Positions 28,515-39,877 are shown, numbered from the stretch's first letter. The stretch is 64,000 bases of DNA from Lepturacanthus savala (GCA_030544235.1 CM060463.1:18725690-18789689); one strand, 5' to 3'. Notes: generated by a model from the sequence alone, not told the origin. Numbers and translations: made by a program.

Positions 28515-29092
28515 AGTGCGGTGTGACCAAGTGGGAGCATGAATAGAATGAAAAGAATGGGACTGAGTACGGAGCCTTGAGGAACTCTGTGTGAGATAGG
28601 GTGGTGTGGGATTTGTGGTGATTGGTAAAATTTAATGAAATCTTTCAGATAGGTATGATGAGAACCAGGAGAGGGCGAAGTTTATGATTTCAATGGACTG
28701 CAGATGGTTGAGAAGGATGGAGTACTTGACAGTCTTAAATGGTGAGGGAGGCAGAGTCAGGAGAGAGAAAGAGGTCGTTGGTGACTTTGAGAAGAGCTGT
28801 TTCTGTGCTATGATTGGTTCTGAAAACGGATTGGAAAGTTTCATACAGGTTATTTGTGAGAAGGTGTTTTTTGAGTTTAGTTGCAACAGCTCTTTTCAGA
28901 AGTTTTGAAAAAAATTTAAGGTTCGATATGGATCTGAAGTTGATGGGGTCGTCAGAGTCAAGGCCAGGTTTTTTTAAGGAGAGGTGTGATGTGAAGTGGT
29001 GGAGGGACAGTGCCAGAGGTGAGGGAGGGGTTGATGATGTCCGTGATGAGTGGGGTGAGAGAGGTGGAACAGGATTTGATGAGTTTAAGTAG
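28515..29092 (-). pseudogene. LINE (L2/CR1-like) reverse transcriptase fragment, N-terminal half
   Basis: Translated on the minus strand the region contains LKKPGLDSDDPINFRSISNL followed by KFFSKLLKRAVATKLKKHL, the conserved fingers/palm entry of L2/CR1-type reverse transcriptases (family form: LKKPGLDPxxPxNYRPISNL..). Further on, FKTVKYSILLNHLQSI and FALSWFSSYLSERFH match the DTVDHSILLxRL..ALSWFxSYLSDR block. The first catalytic Asp region is changed (FKTV instead of FDTV) and the frame is broken, so the enzyme is dead. The family once copied LINE RNA at chromosomal nicks. Confidence 0.8.
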
Positions 29093-30914
29093 AAGAATCA
29101 CTTTGTATATTTGGTAACTTTTTTAAAGATGGCGCGTGGCATGGTGTTACCTCTACTTGGCATGTTCTATCATTGGATTCAAGCATAAAAGTTAATATGT
29201 GTTTGTGTATCAGAGATCTGCATTGGAGACATTCATTCACACTCTGCCGATTAAGCTTGTCTCTGTTTGGATGATCTGCTCAGCCATGTGTCTCACCTGC
29301 ATTTATGTCTTGAATTAATTGCGTTATTATTGGCTGCTGCCTCACTGTGATCTGAATACCCAGGACACATGTTACTGTCAGGTGTAGTGGGTCAAAAACA
29401 CACATTTGTGAACATTTGAAAACACATGATCATATATTCAACCAGCCTGTTGGCAATCTTTGCCAGCATGGTGTTTGCTTTAAAAGGCTTATCACCAGAT
29501 GGTTTTCCAGCCAGGGAGAGGTGGCTTTGTCAATAGTCAGTAGTGGGTGACAGGGTCCATATCCAGAGCTGGATCCAACCCCTGTAGAGTGTGTGGGTGT
29601 GTGGGTGTATGTATGTGGGGGGGGAATGGTACCCCGGAGGAGGCGTTAATCGAATTTCTCGCTGTCCAGCACTCAAGCGCATCCCCACTGCTGAGAGATT
29701 ATGCCACGCAAACTCTCATTGCCTGCCAGAAACTCTGTTTATCAGCTCACTGAGGCAATTTCAAATGCACCTTTAAAAGCCATGGCGGCGGCGGTGGTGG
29801 CAGCAGCAGCATGGCGTCCTAGCATCTTATCCATTGAGGTGTCTTAATCTTATCAGGAGGCATGCACCGCAGGTCGATTAGATATCTTCTTTTTCCACCA
29901 TAGTCATATTTGTCAGGGTGAGGAAGGGTCAACGGGGGGAGAGAGGGGAGAGCATCAAAGAAACAAAGCCAGGCCAGGCTAAGAATATAGACAATGTGAG
30001 GGAAAAGCTTCAGTGTTGAGGCCTCACACCTGCTGATATTCCAGATCCAAAAGCAAGACCTTAAGTGGGAAAAACAAATAGAGTGCCGGGGTTTGACTGA
30101 TATATGAGTTTGCCAATATTGTGGGCAGAGAGTGGTCTTTTATTAAGAAGTGGATATTGTGTTGTCAGTGTCACAGTGTCACATCTGACAGCATGGATTG
30201 ATGTTTCTTTATGTTTGTTCCAGCTGCCCACAGAGCTCTCTGTAAAAGCTGCCTCACACAGCTTCAACAGCTCATTCACTTACACAACATGGGGTTTATT
30301 ATGGTGTTGAGTGTTGTTCCTTTTGGTCAAAATGATACTGTTTTATATAAAGGATCTCTCAATAACTGTATTTAGGTCAAAAGAATTTAATGTTCTAACC
30401 CGTTATTTAACTCATCTCATCCTCCAGACATTTTTTTTTGTGTGTGCGTGATGTCACCTTAGTTTTATCTCAGCAGTCATCTTGGTACATTGTTATTACC
30501 AACGACAGTGAAGGCCAGCATTTCTGATCAAATTTTTCACTTTCTTTTAATGTTTTATGAATGTCTACACACATACATATTTGAATACAGGTAAATGTCA
30601 TCAAATTTTTTTCAGACACAATCTGACAAAACAGACTAACAGACCTTCAAGCAGAATATTAACTTTTTTTTTTTCTTTTAAGTTTTTCCTCATGTCTATG
30701 TAGCAACTTTTTTCTATTGTTATCTCTATCACTTGACCTTTTGTATATTTAGCCATTGTCCACTCTAGAGGCTAGAACAAGTGTTCCAGTAGCAGTGTCC
30801 TATGGTCAGGCTGCGTCAGTCATCTGCGACCCATATGTTAAAGCAGCCTGTGCCAGCTGTACGTTTAATTTATAGGGTGTTTTTCAAAGTACTCAAAGAC
30901 ATTTTGCTTGAGTT
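29093..30914. other. Unassigned intron interval
   Basis: 29581-29624 is GT/G-rich. 29630-29900 is GC-richer and repeat-poor with a GCN run (listed). 30430-30720 is AT-rich. No exon. Confidence 0.4.
29783..29812. repeat. (GGC)n-(GGT)n-(GCA)n trinucleotide run
   Basis: ATGGCGGCGGCGGTGGTGGC then AGCAGCAGCATGG. It begins with ATG but the flanks show no continuing coding frame. Confidence 0.85.
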
Positions 30915-31415
30915 AAATTGATCCAAATGAACCTGGTCCTGGTTGTGGAGGCAGAGTTATTCAAGTAATGGAGTTTATTTAGGATTTTGTATGAGGAGTC
31001 ATAAAGAAGGCTGTCAGTCAGTTCTGGATGTGATGAAACTGTGGATTAAAGTTTCATCAGCAGAGAAGGAGAGTGATGAGTGGAAAGTAGCTGTGTTTTC
31101 TTTAGATAGATGTTCGGTTGTTTAGATTGATGAGATGATTAAAGGAGATGCTGCTGCTGAAACTGATTTAAAGGTTGTGGATGTATAGCAATGGAGACAG
31201 ACTGGCATTACTGATGGTAAGGTACAAGTTGAGAGTGGTTTTGGGTAGGAATTTGGGCAGATTCAACACAGATTTAAAGTTGTCTTACGTCCATGATTTA
31301 ATTTTGGTGGGGGAGTTGGTCAGAGTGGAGTGTGTGACAGTGGGAAAGGATTGAGTGGAGATGTAGAGTTTGACACCATTGGTGTAGCAGTGGAAGTATA
31401 GAGTTGTTGTGACTT
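30915..31415 (-). pseudogene. LINE (L2/CR1-like) reverse transcriptase fragment, C-terminal half
   Basis: On the minus strand, just left of 31410, the frame reads FHCYTNGVKLYISTQS. This matches reverse transcriptase motif C (FHCYADDTQLYIST in active relatives). The YADD catalytic pair is changed to YTNG, so this copy is inactive. Downstream remnants (TLTNSPTKIKSW) fit the thumb side. The piece appears to pick up about where 28515-29092 stops, yet it lies on the wrong side of it. Confidence 0.7.
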
Positions 31416-31446
31416 CGCGTTATTAGGACCTCCACTGTGTTAGGAC

Positions 31447-32165
31447 CAGAGGTGGAAGTACTGAAGTTAAGTATTTAATTAAAAATACTAAGTACTTTTA
31501 AATTTGCTTTATAGAATAAAGATACAAGTACTCATGCAATGAGCTGTCAGTCAATGGGCTGAGCCATTAATGTAAAGAATGTAGATATATTTATTCATGC
31601 TGATGCCAATGTCACTTCTCAGTGCTCACAAGCAATATACGTGTATTGAATAGATTGGTGTCAATATTCTCCACATGTCTGGACTTAACCAGTCACCATC
31701 ATGTCTAGGTTAAAAAAAAATCAGAAAAAACAACCAAACAAAATAAAAAATAATTAATTTATCCAAATACGGCCATGGGTTGTTAGAACAGGAGGCCTCG
31801 GACTCATGCTCTGTGTCTGAGTTCAGTGTTGAAAGTTACACTGAATAATTATTCAACGATTTCCATCTGCCCGCTTTGAGCGAGTGGTCCTGGTTGGTTG
31901 TAAGGTGCAGACAATGCCGCAAGACAATCAGGAGACAATTTTTCATAGTAGAGTAGAAAGTACAGATAATTGGCATAAAATGTAGTGGAGTAAGAGTGAA
32001 AGTATGCATAATTATTACTATTATTTTTCTATTATTTATATTATTTTCTATGATTTATATTATTATTTTAGTAATGTACGAATACAAAAAAAGTACAAAG
32101 GAAAGGGAGGGAAAAAAAAAAAACCTCCTTAAGTACAGCAACAGGGGATAAGAATACATGCAGTA
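31447..32165. mobile_element. Tol2-like hAT fragment, left end intact
   Basis: Begins CAGAGGTGGAAGTACTGAAG, close to the CAGAGGTGTAAAAAGTACT end of Tol2-type hAT elements. The body is full of AAGTAC/AGTAGAGTAGAAAGTACAG/GTGGAGTAAGAGTG words typical of such ends. The right side (CTCCTTAAGTACAGCAAC near 32128) is degraded, so no 8-bp duplication can be shown. Confidence 0.45.
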
Positions 32166-32391
32166 TTACAGTGTTGTATTACAGTGTCGTTAACATATTG
32201 GTAATAGAAGGAACTGATGGGAACACATTTCACTGTGGTCAAACTCTAATCACATGAGACAAGTGAGTGTGAGTGATTGATTGATATAGGGACAGGAAGT
32301 AGCATGGCTTATTGCTGGCACTCTAAAATGGAGGTTTCTTATTATTGTGAACAAAATCATATGTTGTAATTATACCAAACTTGGTATAGGG

Positions 32392-33605
32392 TGGGGGTCG
32401 GCAACCCGCGGCTCCAGAGCTGCATGCAGCTCTTTAGCTCCCCTATAGTGGTTCTCTGGAGCTTTTTCAAAAATGTATGAAAATGGAAAATGATGATGAA
32501 AATGGAGATGAACCGATCCAATACTGTTCCGATCCAGTCACGCATCTCGTCACTTTGAGCGACCGAGCCATGTCTTGGAAACATTTCAAACTTGATACGC
32601 CATCAGGTCCGACGGCTGTGTGCGATATCTTCAACACGAAAATTGCTAGGGGTGGTAATAACGTTACTAAATACAACACCACAAACAACAACCTAACTCC
32701 GACGTGTACACTGGGTTCTAAACTACCTGCTCACCAGCTGGTACCAAAGGGTCTGTGTATCACAGCAGGTTTATCAGCGTGCGGTGCGTCCCCTGTGCGA
32801 ACCTGCCAGCGATATGCACATCTTTAAGTGCGGATAGCCCTGTTTCCTGTTTCCTGTTTCGCTTCAATAAATACACTGTGTTTCTCTATAAAACGTTTCT
32901 TATGGTTAACGATAATTAGAGAGTAACAGCACATAGTAAACAAAGGATCACTTTGATAAGGACGGTGGAATTGTTGGCAATGCTCCAAAAACTCATTGTT
33001 TTTTACCTCTTTAGTAGACATGAAAAATAAAGTTTGCTGTAACTTTAAAATATTATTTAGGATGAAAAGATGCTCATCCCACTTACTATCCATGCAGAAA
33101 AATAAAAAATTTCTATTTACTCGTTGCAGCGTGAGAGCTTCCGTGTCAGTTCCTTCATTCAACAGTAGAATCAGATCGGTATCGGATATCGGCTGTTATG
33201 GAAAGAGGAAGATTGTATTGTATTTTTTTTAATCCTCAAAATAAAAATAAACTAAAAATCAGATTTCTTAATCGTAGTTTGATAATTTCATCAATGCAAC
33301 AAAATATAATACATTATGGAAGTTTAACTTAAAGCAGCAAATCTGATCCAGGAGAGTCGTCACGTGGTGTGTCATTCTCACCAGGATGCGCTGCAGGGAA
33401 AATATACATTTAATCATGAAAGCTTATTGTGTATTTATAGCCTACTTAGTCATTTTGATAGTAGGCTAATATACATTTACAGCCTGTATTGCCTTCATAT
33501 AAGGCTTATATAAGGCTATTAACTATTTGCAGCTCCAGACAGATTTCTTTTTTTGTTCTTATGGTCCAACATGGCTCTTTGAACGCTTTGGGTTGCCGAC
33601 CTCTG
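32392..33605 (+). mobile_element. hAT DNA transposon, non-autonomous, with perfect 8-bp target duplication
   Basis: GTATAGGG flanks both sides (32384-32391 and 33606-33613). The ends TGGGGGTCGGCAACCC and, inverted, CAGAGGTCGGCAACCC match at 13 of 16 positions. The subterminal left block (GAGCTGCATGCAGCTCTTTA; GGAGCTTTTTCAAAAATGTA) and right block (CATGGCTCTTTGAACGC) are typical of a widespread hAT group. Length is 1,214 bp, too short for a full transposase. A decayed BED zinc finger frame lies inside. Internal words such as CAGATCGGTATCGGATATCG (33173-33192) may mark a second, nested hAT. Confidence 0.85.
32477..32827 (+). pseudogene. Decayed hAT gene with BED zinc finger remnant
   Basis: A 116-codon frame inside the hAT element. 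Residues 34-70 (SWKHFKLDTP ... AVCDIFNTKIARGGNNVTKY) match the BED finger layout W..F......CxxC.TKIARGGNNTT. The second zinc-binding Cys is Phe (C49-x2-F52) and the His pair is absent, so it cannot fold as a normal finger. The C-terminal third is not recognisable. BED fingers are the DNA-binding part of hAT transposases; the catalytic DDE region is missing. Confidence 0.6.
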
Positions 33606-33613
33606 GTATAGGG

Positions 33614-34720
33614 TTAGGGTCCTGTGGCACATGAGTCATGCTGCAGCTTGGCAGTTCTGACATTATACCGTGGCTCATGAAAGTTTTGTCTGTGAAGAAG
33701 GTGCCACAGGCCAGTAAAGGGTTGAGAAACACCTCAGATGGAAAATAAAAAATTGTCTCAAAAAAAAAAAACAACCCTCAGCCTCCTCATTTATGTAATG
33801 GAAAGGCTTCATGTGAAGGGCAGCATCAGGAAACCAAGGTGTGCTTGTGTGTGAGATTACACAGAGCCTAATGTGGAGGCTAGAAACAATGATTCACTAA
33901 TGCTGTGCTGTTAATGAAGGGGTTTGTACACCACTGGGCTCAAAGGCATATTGGTAGCAGAGGCATATTGAATCAACGCTGACCTGCAAGGTTAACTCTT
34001 TGGCGAGGGAAAGGAGAGCATCATGCCCAGAGGCTATCGATTCACAATCACTCATCTGCTTGGCCTTCCTTATCTTCCCCTCCGACACCAGCTCAAGTAT
34101 GCATTTGATTTTTTTTCTTTCCCTCTTCTTCTTATCCCTCACTTTCTCTTTTTTTTCGTCCCCTATTTCAGCTGAAGGCATACTTTTATGCAGCTTTTTT
34201 TCTCTTTTTTTTGGAAGCATTTAATAACCTCAGTCAGATAAAGGAGGTTCTGTTCTTCATCACAGTACATCACATAATGCTTCTCTGTAATTCTACTTGG
34301 TGCTCATCTGTCCCTTCATCCCATCCTGAGGATTCCTTTTGTCCGACTGGGAAATAGTAAGCCTTACTTAATTTTATATTGCTCACACCCTTCAGTTGAA
34401 CGGGTGATAATTGCTGGGCACAAGGTGCCCAGGCTTGATGCAATAGGTGTTAATCCATTCACCATCCCAGATGACGCAATGACAAAGTAATGTGTGGTTT
34501 GATCTACAGCTCTTTGTTCAATACTTCAGTGCCCACAACACACACACACACACATGGATATAAAACACATGGTGTTCATCCTTATTGCTGGTTTTAAGTC
34601 TTTCACTCTCTCTTTTGTTTGTTATATTCATTGATTGGTTTGATTAAGTACATAAGAACTTGTGCATATTGACAGGAAAGACCTGCGTCATTATGCCTGT
34701 AGAGTCACTTCTAGCTGTAG

Positions 34721-34788
<68 letters not shown>

Positions 34789-35924
34789 TATGGGTTGCAT
34801 TCTAAAACATAATTAAATAACCACGCAACACTGAACAGATGATTTAATGTGGAAATAGATGCTCTAAGTTTCTTTTTCATTTTCCTCCTCTGTATTTATC
34901 CTGCTTTGAATTTGGATTCATCTATTCTGTATGTGGTGGGCCGCCCAAGTGTGTAGGTTAAAACACTATTCATAAACACTAATTTTCAAGTTTTGGTAAA
35001 TAATTAGGTAATGCTATGCTCTTTAGTGGAGCGTAGTGTTGGGTTGCTTCTGAAATGGCCCGCTACATATCTGGTGGAGACACAAGCATTGATTAGAGTG
35101 GCAGCGTTGGCCATATCCCTACCATTGCTTACATATCCTGCAGAATCAAGCCGTTACAAGCATCATGGCTCAGTCATGTTTACTTAGAAGTGTGGTTGTG
35201 TTGTTGTTAATAGGTTCAATCAACTTGGATTGCGTTGAAATTTCACTTCACTTGCAGCTTTCATTGGGAGAAAATTAAAACCACAAACGTAACAGGTCTT
35301 TGCTTTACAATCAGCTGCAGAAACAAGCTAAAACAGCCTCGCGGATCAAGCAGAGATGTTACAAACACAAGTAAAGGCTGTTCTGAGCAGATTGCCCTTT
35401 CAAAGGCATACCGATTAGATTTGAAAATCCAACACTCAAGACTTTTAACTCCCAATTAAGCCACATTTGTACGGAGTGCAAAGCTAAAGTGAGTTGTTTG
35501 ACTTCACAGTGTATACTGAATAACTACACCATAATGTCTGCCTAATTAAAGCAGCCACTTAACCACGGGAGCCCCGAAAGAAACACAACCACTACTGCTA
35601 ATAGGGCACATTCACTGGTCTGTGTAACATCCGCCATATTGTCACTTTCTTGAATGCAGTCCAGTGTGCAGCTTTTATGAGCCTAAATTACTCCACTGAG
35701 AGATTCTGCTGAAGAAGGGACACCTGACGGGGCTGCAGAGTCCAGGAGACACCAGACACTGGAAACATGGTGACAGTGCTGTGTCTGACCGCCACACTGC
35801 CCAGGGCCAGGAACCCACCCACTAACCCCCCAAACATAATGCACAGTTGGTATTACAATTTAATGTAAATTAGCGGGAAAACTAGAGGGGATTAGCATCT
35901 TGCATGTGATATTTTATACACAGA
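33614..35924. other. Unassigned intron sequence
   Basis: A (TA)n tract is listed separately. 34090-34220 is pyrimidine-rich (TTTTCTTTCCCTCTTCTTCT). 35700-35850 is GC-richer but without splice-bounded coding potential that I trust. No transposon ends seen. Confidence 0.45.
34722..34787. repeat. (TA)n microsatellite
   Basis: About 33 TA units. Confidence 0.95.
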
Positions 35925-35936
35925 CTCTTGAAGAGT

Positions 35937-36276
35937 CAGTCAGTCAGTCATTTTCTATACCTGCTTATTCCTCATTAGGGTCGCAGGGGTCTGCTGGAGC
36001 CTATCCCAGCGCGTTACGGCGAGAGGCAGGGATACACCAATCGTGGGGCACACACACCATTCACTCACACCTACGGGCAATTTAGAGTCACCAATTAACC
36101 TCAGCATGTTTTTGGACTGTGGGAGGAAGCCGGAGTACCCGGTGAAAACCCACGCAGACACAGGGAGAACATGCAAACTCCACACAGGTCCCAGACCCCA
36201 GACCAAGGAGGTCTTGAACCTGTGACCTTCTTGCTGTGAGGCAACAGTGCTAACCCCTGCGCCACTGTGTCGCCCC
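35937..36276 (-). mobile_element. SINE-like tRNA-headed repeat, copy 5, complete with target duplication
   Basis: Perfect 12-bp duplication CTCTTGAAGAGT at 35925-35936 and 36277-36288. The reversed tail CAGTCAGTCAGTCATTTTC is at the left and the head (GCGCCACTGTGTCGCCC) at the right. The duplicated target is itself a palindrome. Good match to copies 4 and 6. Confidence 0.85.
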
Positions 36277-36302
36277 CTCTTGAAGAGTGTTTGGGTTATA
36301 AT

Positions 36303-36956
36303 TAGGGTTGCACCGAAATTAAAATTTGTGGCCGAAACCAAATAATATTAAATGCTCAGCCAAATACTGAATACTGACTATCAAATATGGTTGTTAATTT
36401 TTTCACTATGTTTTTCAAAGAAACATCTCCAGTAAGCACAAATCTGAGAAATTCCATCTGCTCTGCATTGTGTAACAGGATCAACTGAAAGCCAATGTCC
36501 TCCACAACACTAAACATTCTTTGTGATTCTGTTTGCTTTGGCAAATTGTTAGACTTTTTAAAGATGTCAGTCACAGACAGAGTGGGTGTTCTGTCACCAG
36601 CTTTCCTTTTCACTGCTGCAGCCGCCTCTCTCTCGTACTCAGCATAAAGTTCTTTGCAGAGGGACCCGCTCTTCTTGGTTAAAAACTCATTGCAAACTGC
36701 AGTTCTATTCTCCCTCTCCAAAATTTAAATTGAGATGCTGGCATTTTAATGAAGGCAATAGGTAATCACGTCACTGTACTCTTCTTCTTCCTCTTACAAA
36801 AAGTTGCATTGATGCCATTTGCATGACTGGTACTTTATTGTGCGTCACACACCACTATTCAGCCTTGCTTTTAAACCGATCCAATGAAGGCCGAATGTGG
36901 CGTTCTTTTTCAATTGGCTGAAAATATTTGGTTACTGAATATTTGGCACAACCTTA
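36303..36956 (-). mobile_element. Short hAT-type element
   Basis: The left end TAGGGTTGCACCGAA and the inverted right end TAAGGTTGTGCCAAA match at 12 of 15 positions, with GTTATAAT (36295-36302) and GTTTTAAT (36957-36964) as an imperfect 8-bp target duplication (7 of 8). Subterminal GCCGAAACCAAAT/GGCTGAAAATATTTGG repeats also fit the hAT style. Length is 654 bp. It carries the 121-codon minus-strand frame. Confidence 0.65.
36356..36721 (-). pseudogene. hAT-borne coding remnant, 121 codons
   Basis: Peptide starts MERENRTAVCNEFLTKKSGS, has a charged Ala run (YEREAAAAVKRKAG) and ends near the element border, with mixed composition and no low-complexity reason for being open. It lies fully inside the short hAT element and is read from its right side. 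It may be the start or a spliced part of a transposase; no zinc finger, DDE residues or dimerisation block are visible, so the exact part is unknown. Confidence 0.45.
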
Positions 36957-36964
36957 GTTTTAAT

Positions 36965-38488
36965 GCATTTTTGAATATTTGAAGTGAAATACAAAAATGG
37001 AAGGTGAAGTTGCTCCTTATTTTGGAGACCCCCACAAAACAACCACAATAGCAGTGGTTTTAAACATGCATCTTTCTCCATTTTCACCCCATGTTTCTGT
37101 TGGGAGCTGTTTGTGTGTGTGTGACTACAATCCTAAGAGCCCACAAACAGAAAAGATGGCGCAGCAGCACTATGGGCCACATAAGCATACGACTGCAGCC
37201 CTGACAACATGTCAGTGGAATGCACATGCATTGACATTTTGCGGGAGCTGTTGCTGGACAATAAAAAAGCCCTCAGGATGAGAATGTTGTGAACACTGAA
37301 ATGTCACATGGGGAACACGGTGAGTTCTTAAGAGGAAATTTCAGAGGGAACACAACATAGCAGCCACTGCCTTTTGTCGCAGATCCTGCAAAGCCACGTC
37401 TGTTATGGATTGTTTCATGTGTGGTGACCTTCAAGCTTACTTAGGAACGCGAAGGGAAGGAGATAAGGAAAAGAACGACTCATTTCTCTCTTCTCACCCC
37501 CGTTATCCTTGGTAAATGCAGGAGATGAGATTGTTCTGTTCCTTTTTGGTGGGAAGGTGATGGCAACAAATCACCCCTGCCATCCCACACCAATCAGCTG
37601 GAACATTACTAAAGATCGCCCACAGTTCCCTGCTCTGAATACTTATGGGAAGGACCGGTGGATCCTGGGTAATGTTCAGCAGGCCTGCACTGTATTCCGT
37701 CAGGCTGCCATTTAAGTGGTAGCTGAAGCTAGAAGCCTTTTCAGTGGCACTTAGTGGAACATCATGTACAGAAAGTAGAGACTTCACTCGACATCACTTA
37801 CTGCCTGTAGCGCTGCTGAAAGTGTCCAACTCTGTGCTTCTACATTTAGATTCACCAAGACTCACTTTACAAGTCTGTAGTAGAGGCTGTACGGAACATC
37901 TTTTTTTCATATTGGACGACTTTTTCAAACACAGCCTATTTTATGATCGTGGAGGTGTCGACAGTCCAAAGAAAATGAGATGCCACAGTCCAGACGGTGT
38001 TGCTTCCGCTCAGCTGGTCTCACACCCGGCTGGTCACATCACGTCACCAGGCTCCTGATATTCACTTTAGCTAGATGCAAAACCCCAAAATTAGTAAGAA
38101 CAAGGCAGGCAGCAGGTCTGAGGAAGAGGAACACATATTACATTCAGAAAACATACACTTTTCATGTGATTTGTCAAATTTACTTTGCGTAACTGTCATT
38201 GTTTCAGGATCATTGACAGAAATCATAAAATAAAATGCTCCCAAACTGCAGATTTGTTCAAAATATTTCTACTGGTGTATCCACGGTCTGAAAGTGAAGA
38301 TGGCATTCACATAATGAATTCAGATAGACTTGGTGCATTGTGCAGAAATTTAATTAAAAAAAATAAAATTTAATCTTTTTTTTATAATTCGTATGTCAAT
38401 GTTATTGAATGAGCACTCAAACCTTCAAAGCATTCAGTGCAGCCCTTGTCTGTAGACATTAGCGTGATGTACTGGAGTGATTAAAAGA
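36965..38488. other. Unassigned intron sequence
   Basis: Mixed composition without recognised repeats or exons. 37440-37700 is fairly repeat-poor. Confidence 0.4.
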
Positions 38489-38741
38489 CTGACTGACTGA
38501 TTGATTTTAAGGATTTTGTTCCTGCTAATGGCTGGAAACAAAGTCATCTTACAGTCGAACATAAGGATTTCAAGACTTTTAAAGACAGACATGTACATTA
38601 TAATATATATATATACATTATAATATATATATGTACATGTCTGTCTTTAAAAGTCTTGAAATCCTTATGTTTCGACTGTAAGATGACTTTGTTTCCAGCC
38701 ATTAGCAGGAACAAAATCTTTAAAATCAATCAGTCAGTCAG
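38489..38741. repeat. Near-perfect 253-bp palindrome (foldback)
   Basis: Left arm 38489-38598 and right arm 38631-38741 are reverse complements over about 110 bp, with one substitution (TTAAGG versus TTAAAG) and one single-base indel (GTCGAAC versus GTCGAAAC). The 32-base centre is TA-rich and almost self-complementary. The outer ends are GACT/AGTC repeats. No coding potential and no target duplication visible. Confidence 0.95.
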
Positions 38742-39470
38742 AACACAGGGATAAGTTGATTCTCACTTTGAAGCAGCTCAATTTCTGCTGGTTCCTTCAG
38801 GCTGTGATATAATCTGACACATTTATGTTATGTTTTTCCCTGGTAAATATTGAATTGTGCTTTGATATGAAAATGTGTCAAATTTTCAGTTTTAGAATTT
38901 TACTTTTGTGAAGATCCTTGAAATAACACACTCTTCCCTTAAAAATGAAAATGTTGAATTTACTGGCAATAATGAATCCAATTATAGTGCATAAACATAC
39001 TTCTTTTATTTATTACATAGTATAATCCTATGAAACCTTGATGGAACGTCTTGATCGCTAACTCTACTATTACCATAGCCTCCACACCATGTTACTGAAG
39101 ACCTTGACTGTGATAATATAGTGGTTTACTTCACAGCCTTGCAGCAGCAGCAGCATACAGATATTATAACTTGCAGGCAGCAGATGGTTACAACCCACTT
39201 GGACTTGGTGTGGGGACTGATGTGACCTTCACTGCACAAGAGAAACAATCTCTCGGTGCTACTGCATACATAACAAAATAAATAAAAAAGGTGGGTGGGC
39301 GTAGCTGTTGGTGGGTGGGCACGCAGCTTCCACCGGGACAGGACAATGGAGGAGTGTATTAACAGCTTCTGTCTGGAGTCCCAGCAGAGGTGTCAGCTTC
39401 GTGGCATTGTGTTTAGCCCCCTGGCAGCGTGACCTTGTCTCACTGAACACTGGCTATTAATTAGCCAAGC

Positions 39471-39611
39471 ATGTGTGTTTGTGTGTGTGTATGTGTGTGT
39501 GTGTGTGTGTGCTGCCGGGGGGTGTGGTGGAGGGTAATAGGTGGGTGGCTGGAGGAGAGGAGGGTGTGAGTGGCATCCGTTTGCAGCCAGCCTGCCTGCC
39601 TGCCTGCCTGG
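39471..39611. repeat. (GT)n run and (CCTG)n run
   Basis: Interrupted GT at 39471-39511. G-rich spacer. Then GCCTGCCTGCCTGCCTGGC at 39592-39611. Confidence 0.85.
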
Positions 39612-39843
39612 CTGTCTTTATGCAATCAATGAGGTGGAGGAAGGTGAGGAGGAAGGGCGGAAGGTGCTTTGGAGGCGAGATGTGTCTGCGAGGGCAGTTT
39701 CCCTGACATTAAAGAGCTTTGTGAGCTATATGTTGCAGCCAGGCTTTCTCTGTCTGCCCTGTCCTCCTAACATGTCGGTGCCTCCCATTGTTTCTGCTTC
39801 ATAGATGATGATGTGCCTTGTTGGGTGTGTGCACGTGTGCCTG

Positions 39844-39844
39844 C

Positions 39845-39873
<29 letters not shown>
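39844..39873. repeat. (GT)n microsatellite
   Basis: About 14 uninterrupted units. Confidence 0.9.

Positions 39874-39877
<4 letters not shown>

Noticed and set aside
28684..29092. Plus-strand frames over the LINE fragment
   Set aside because: They are antisense shadows of the minus-strand reverse transcriptase remnant.
35700..35860. GC-richer stretch with an ATG frame resembling a short signal peptide
   Set aside because: Considered as ptprg exon 1, but the sequence does not fit the family and no donor in the required phase is convincing.
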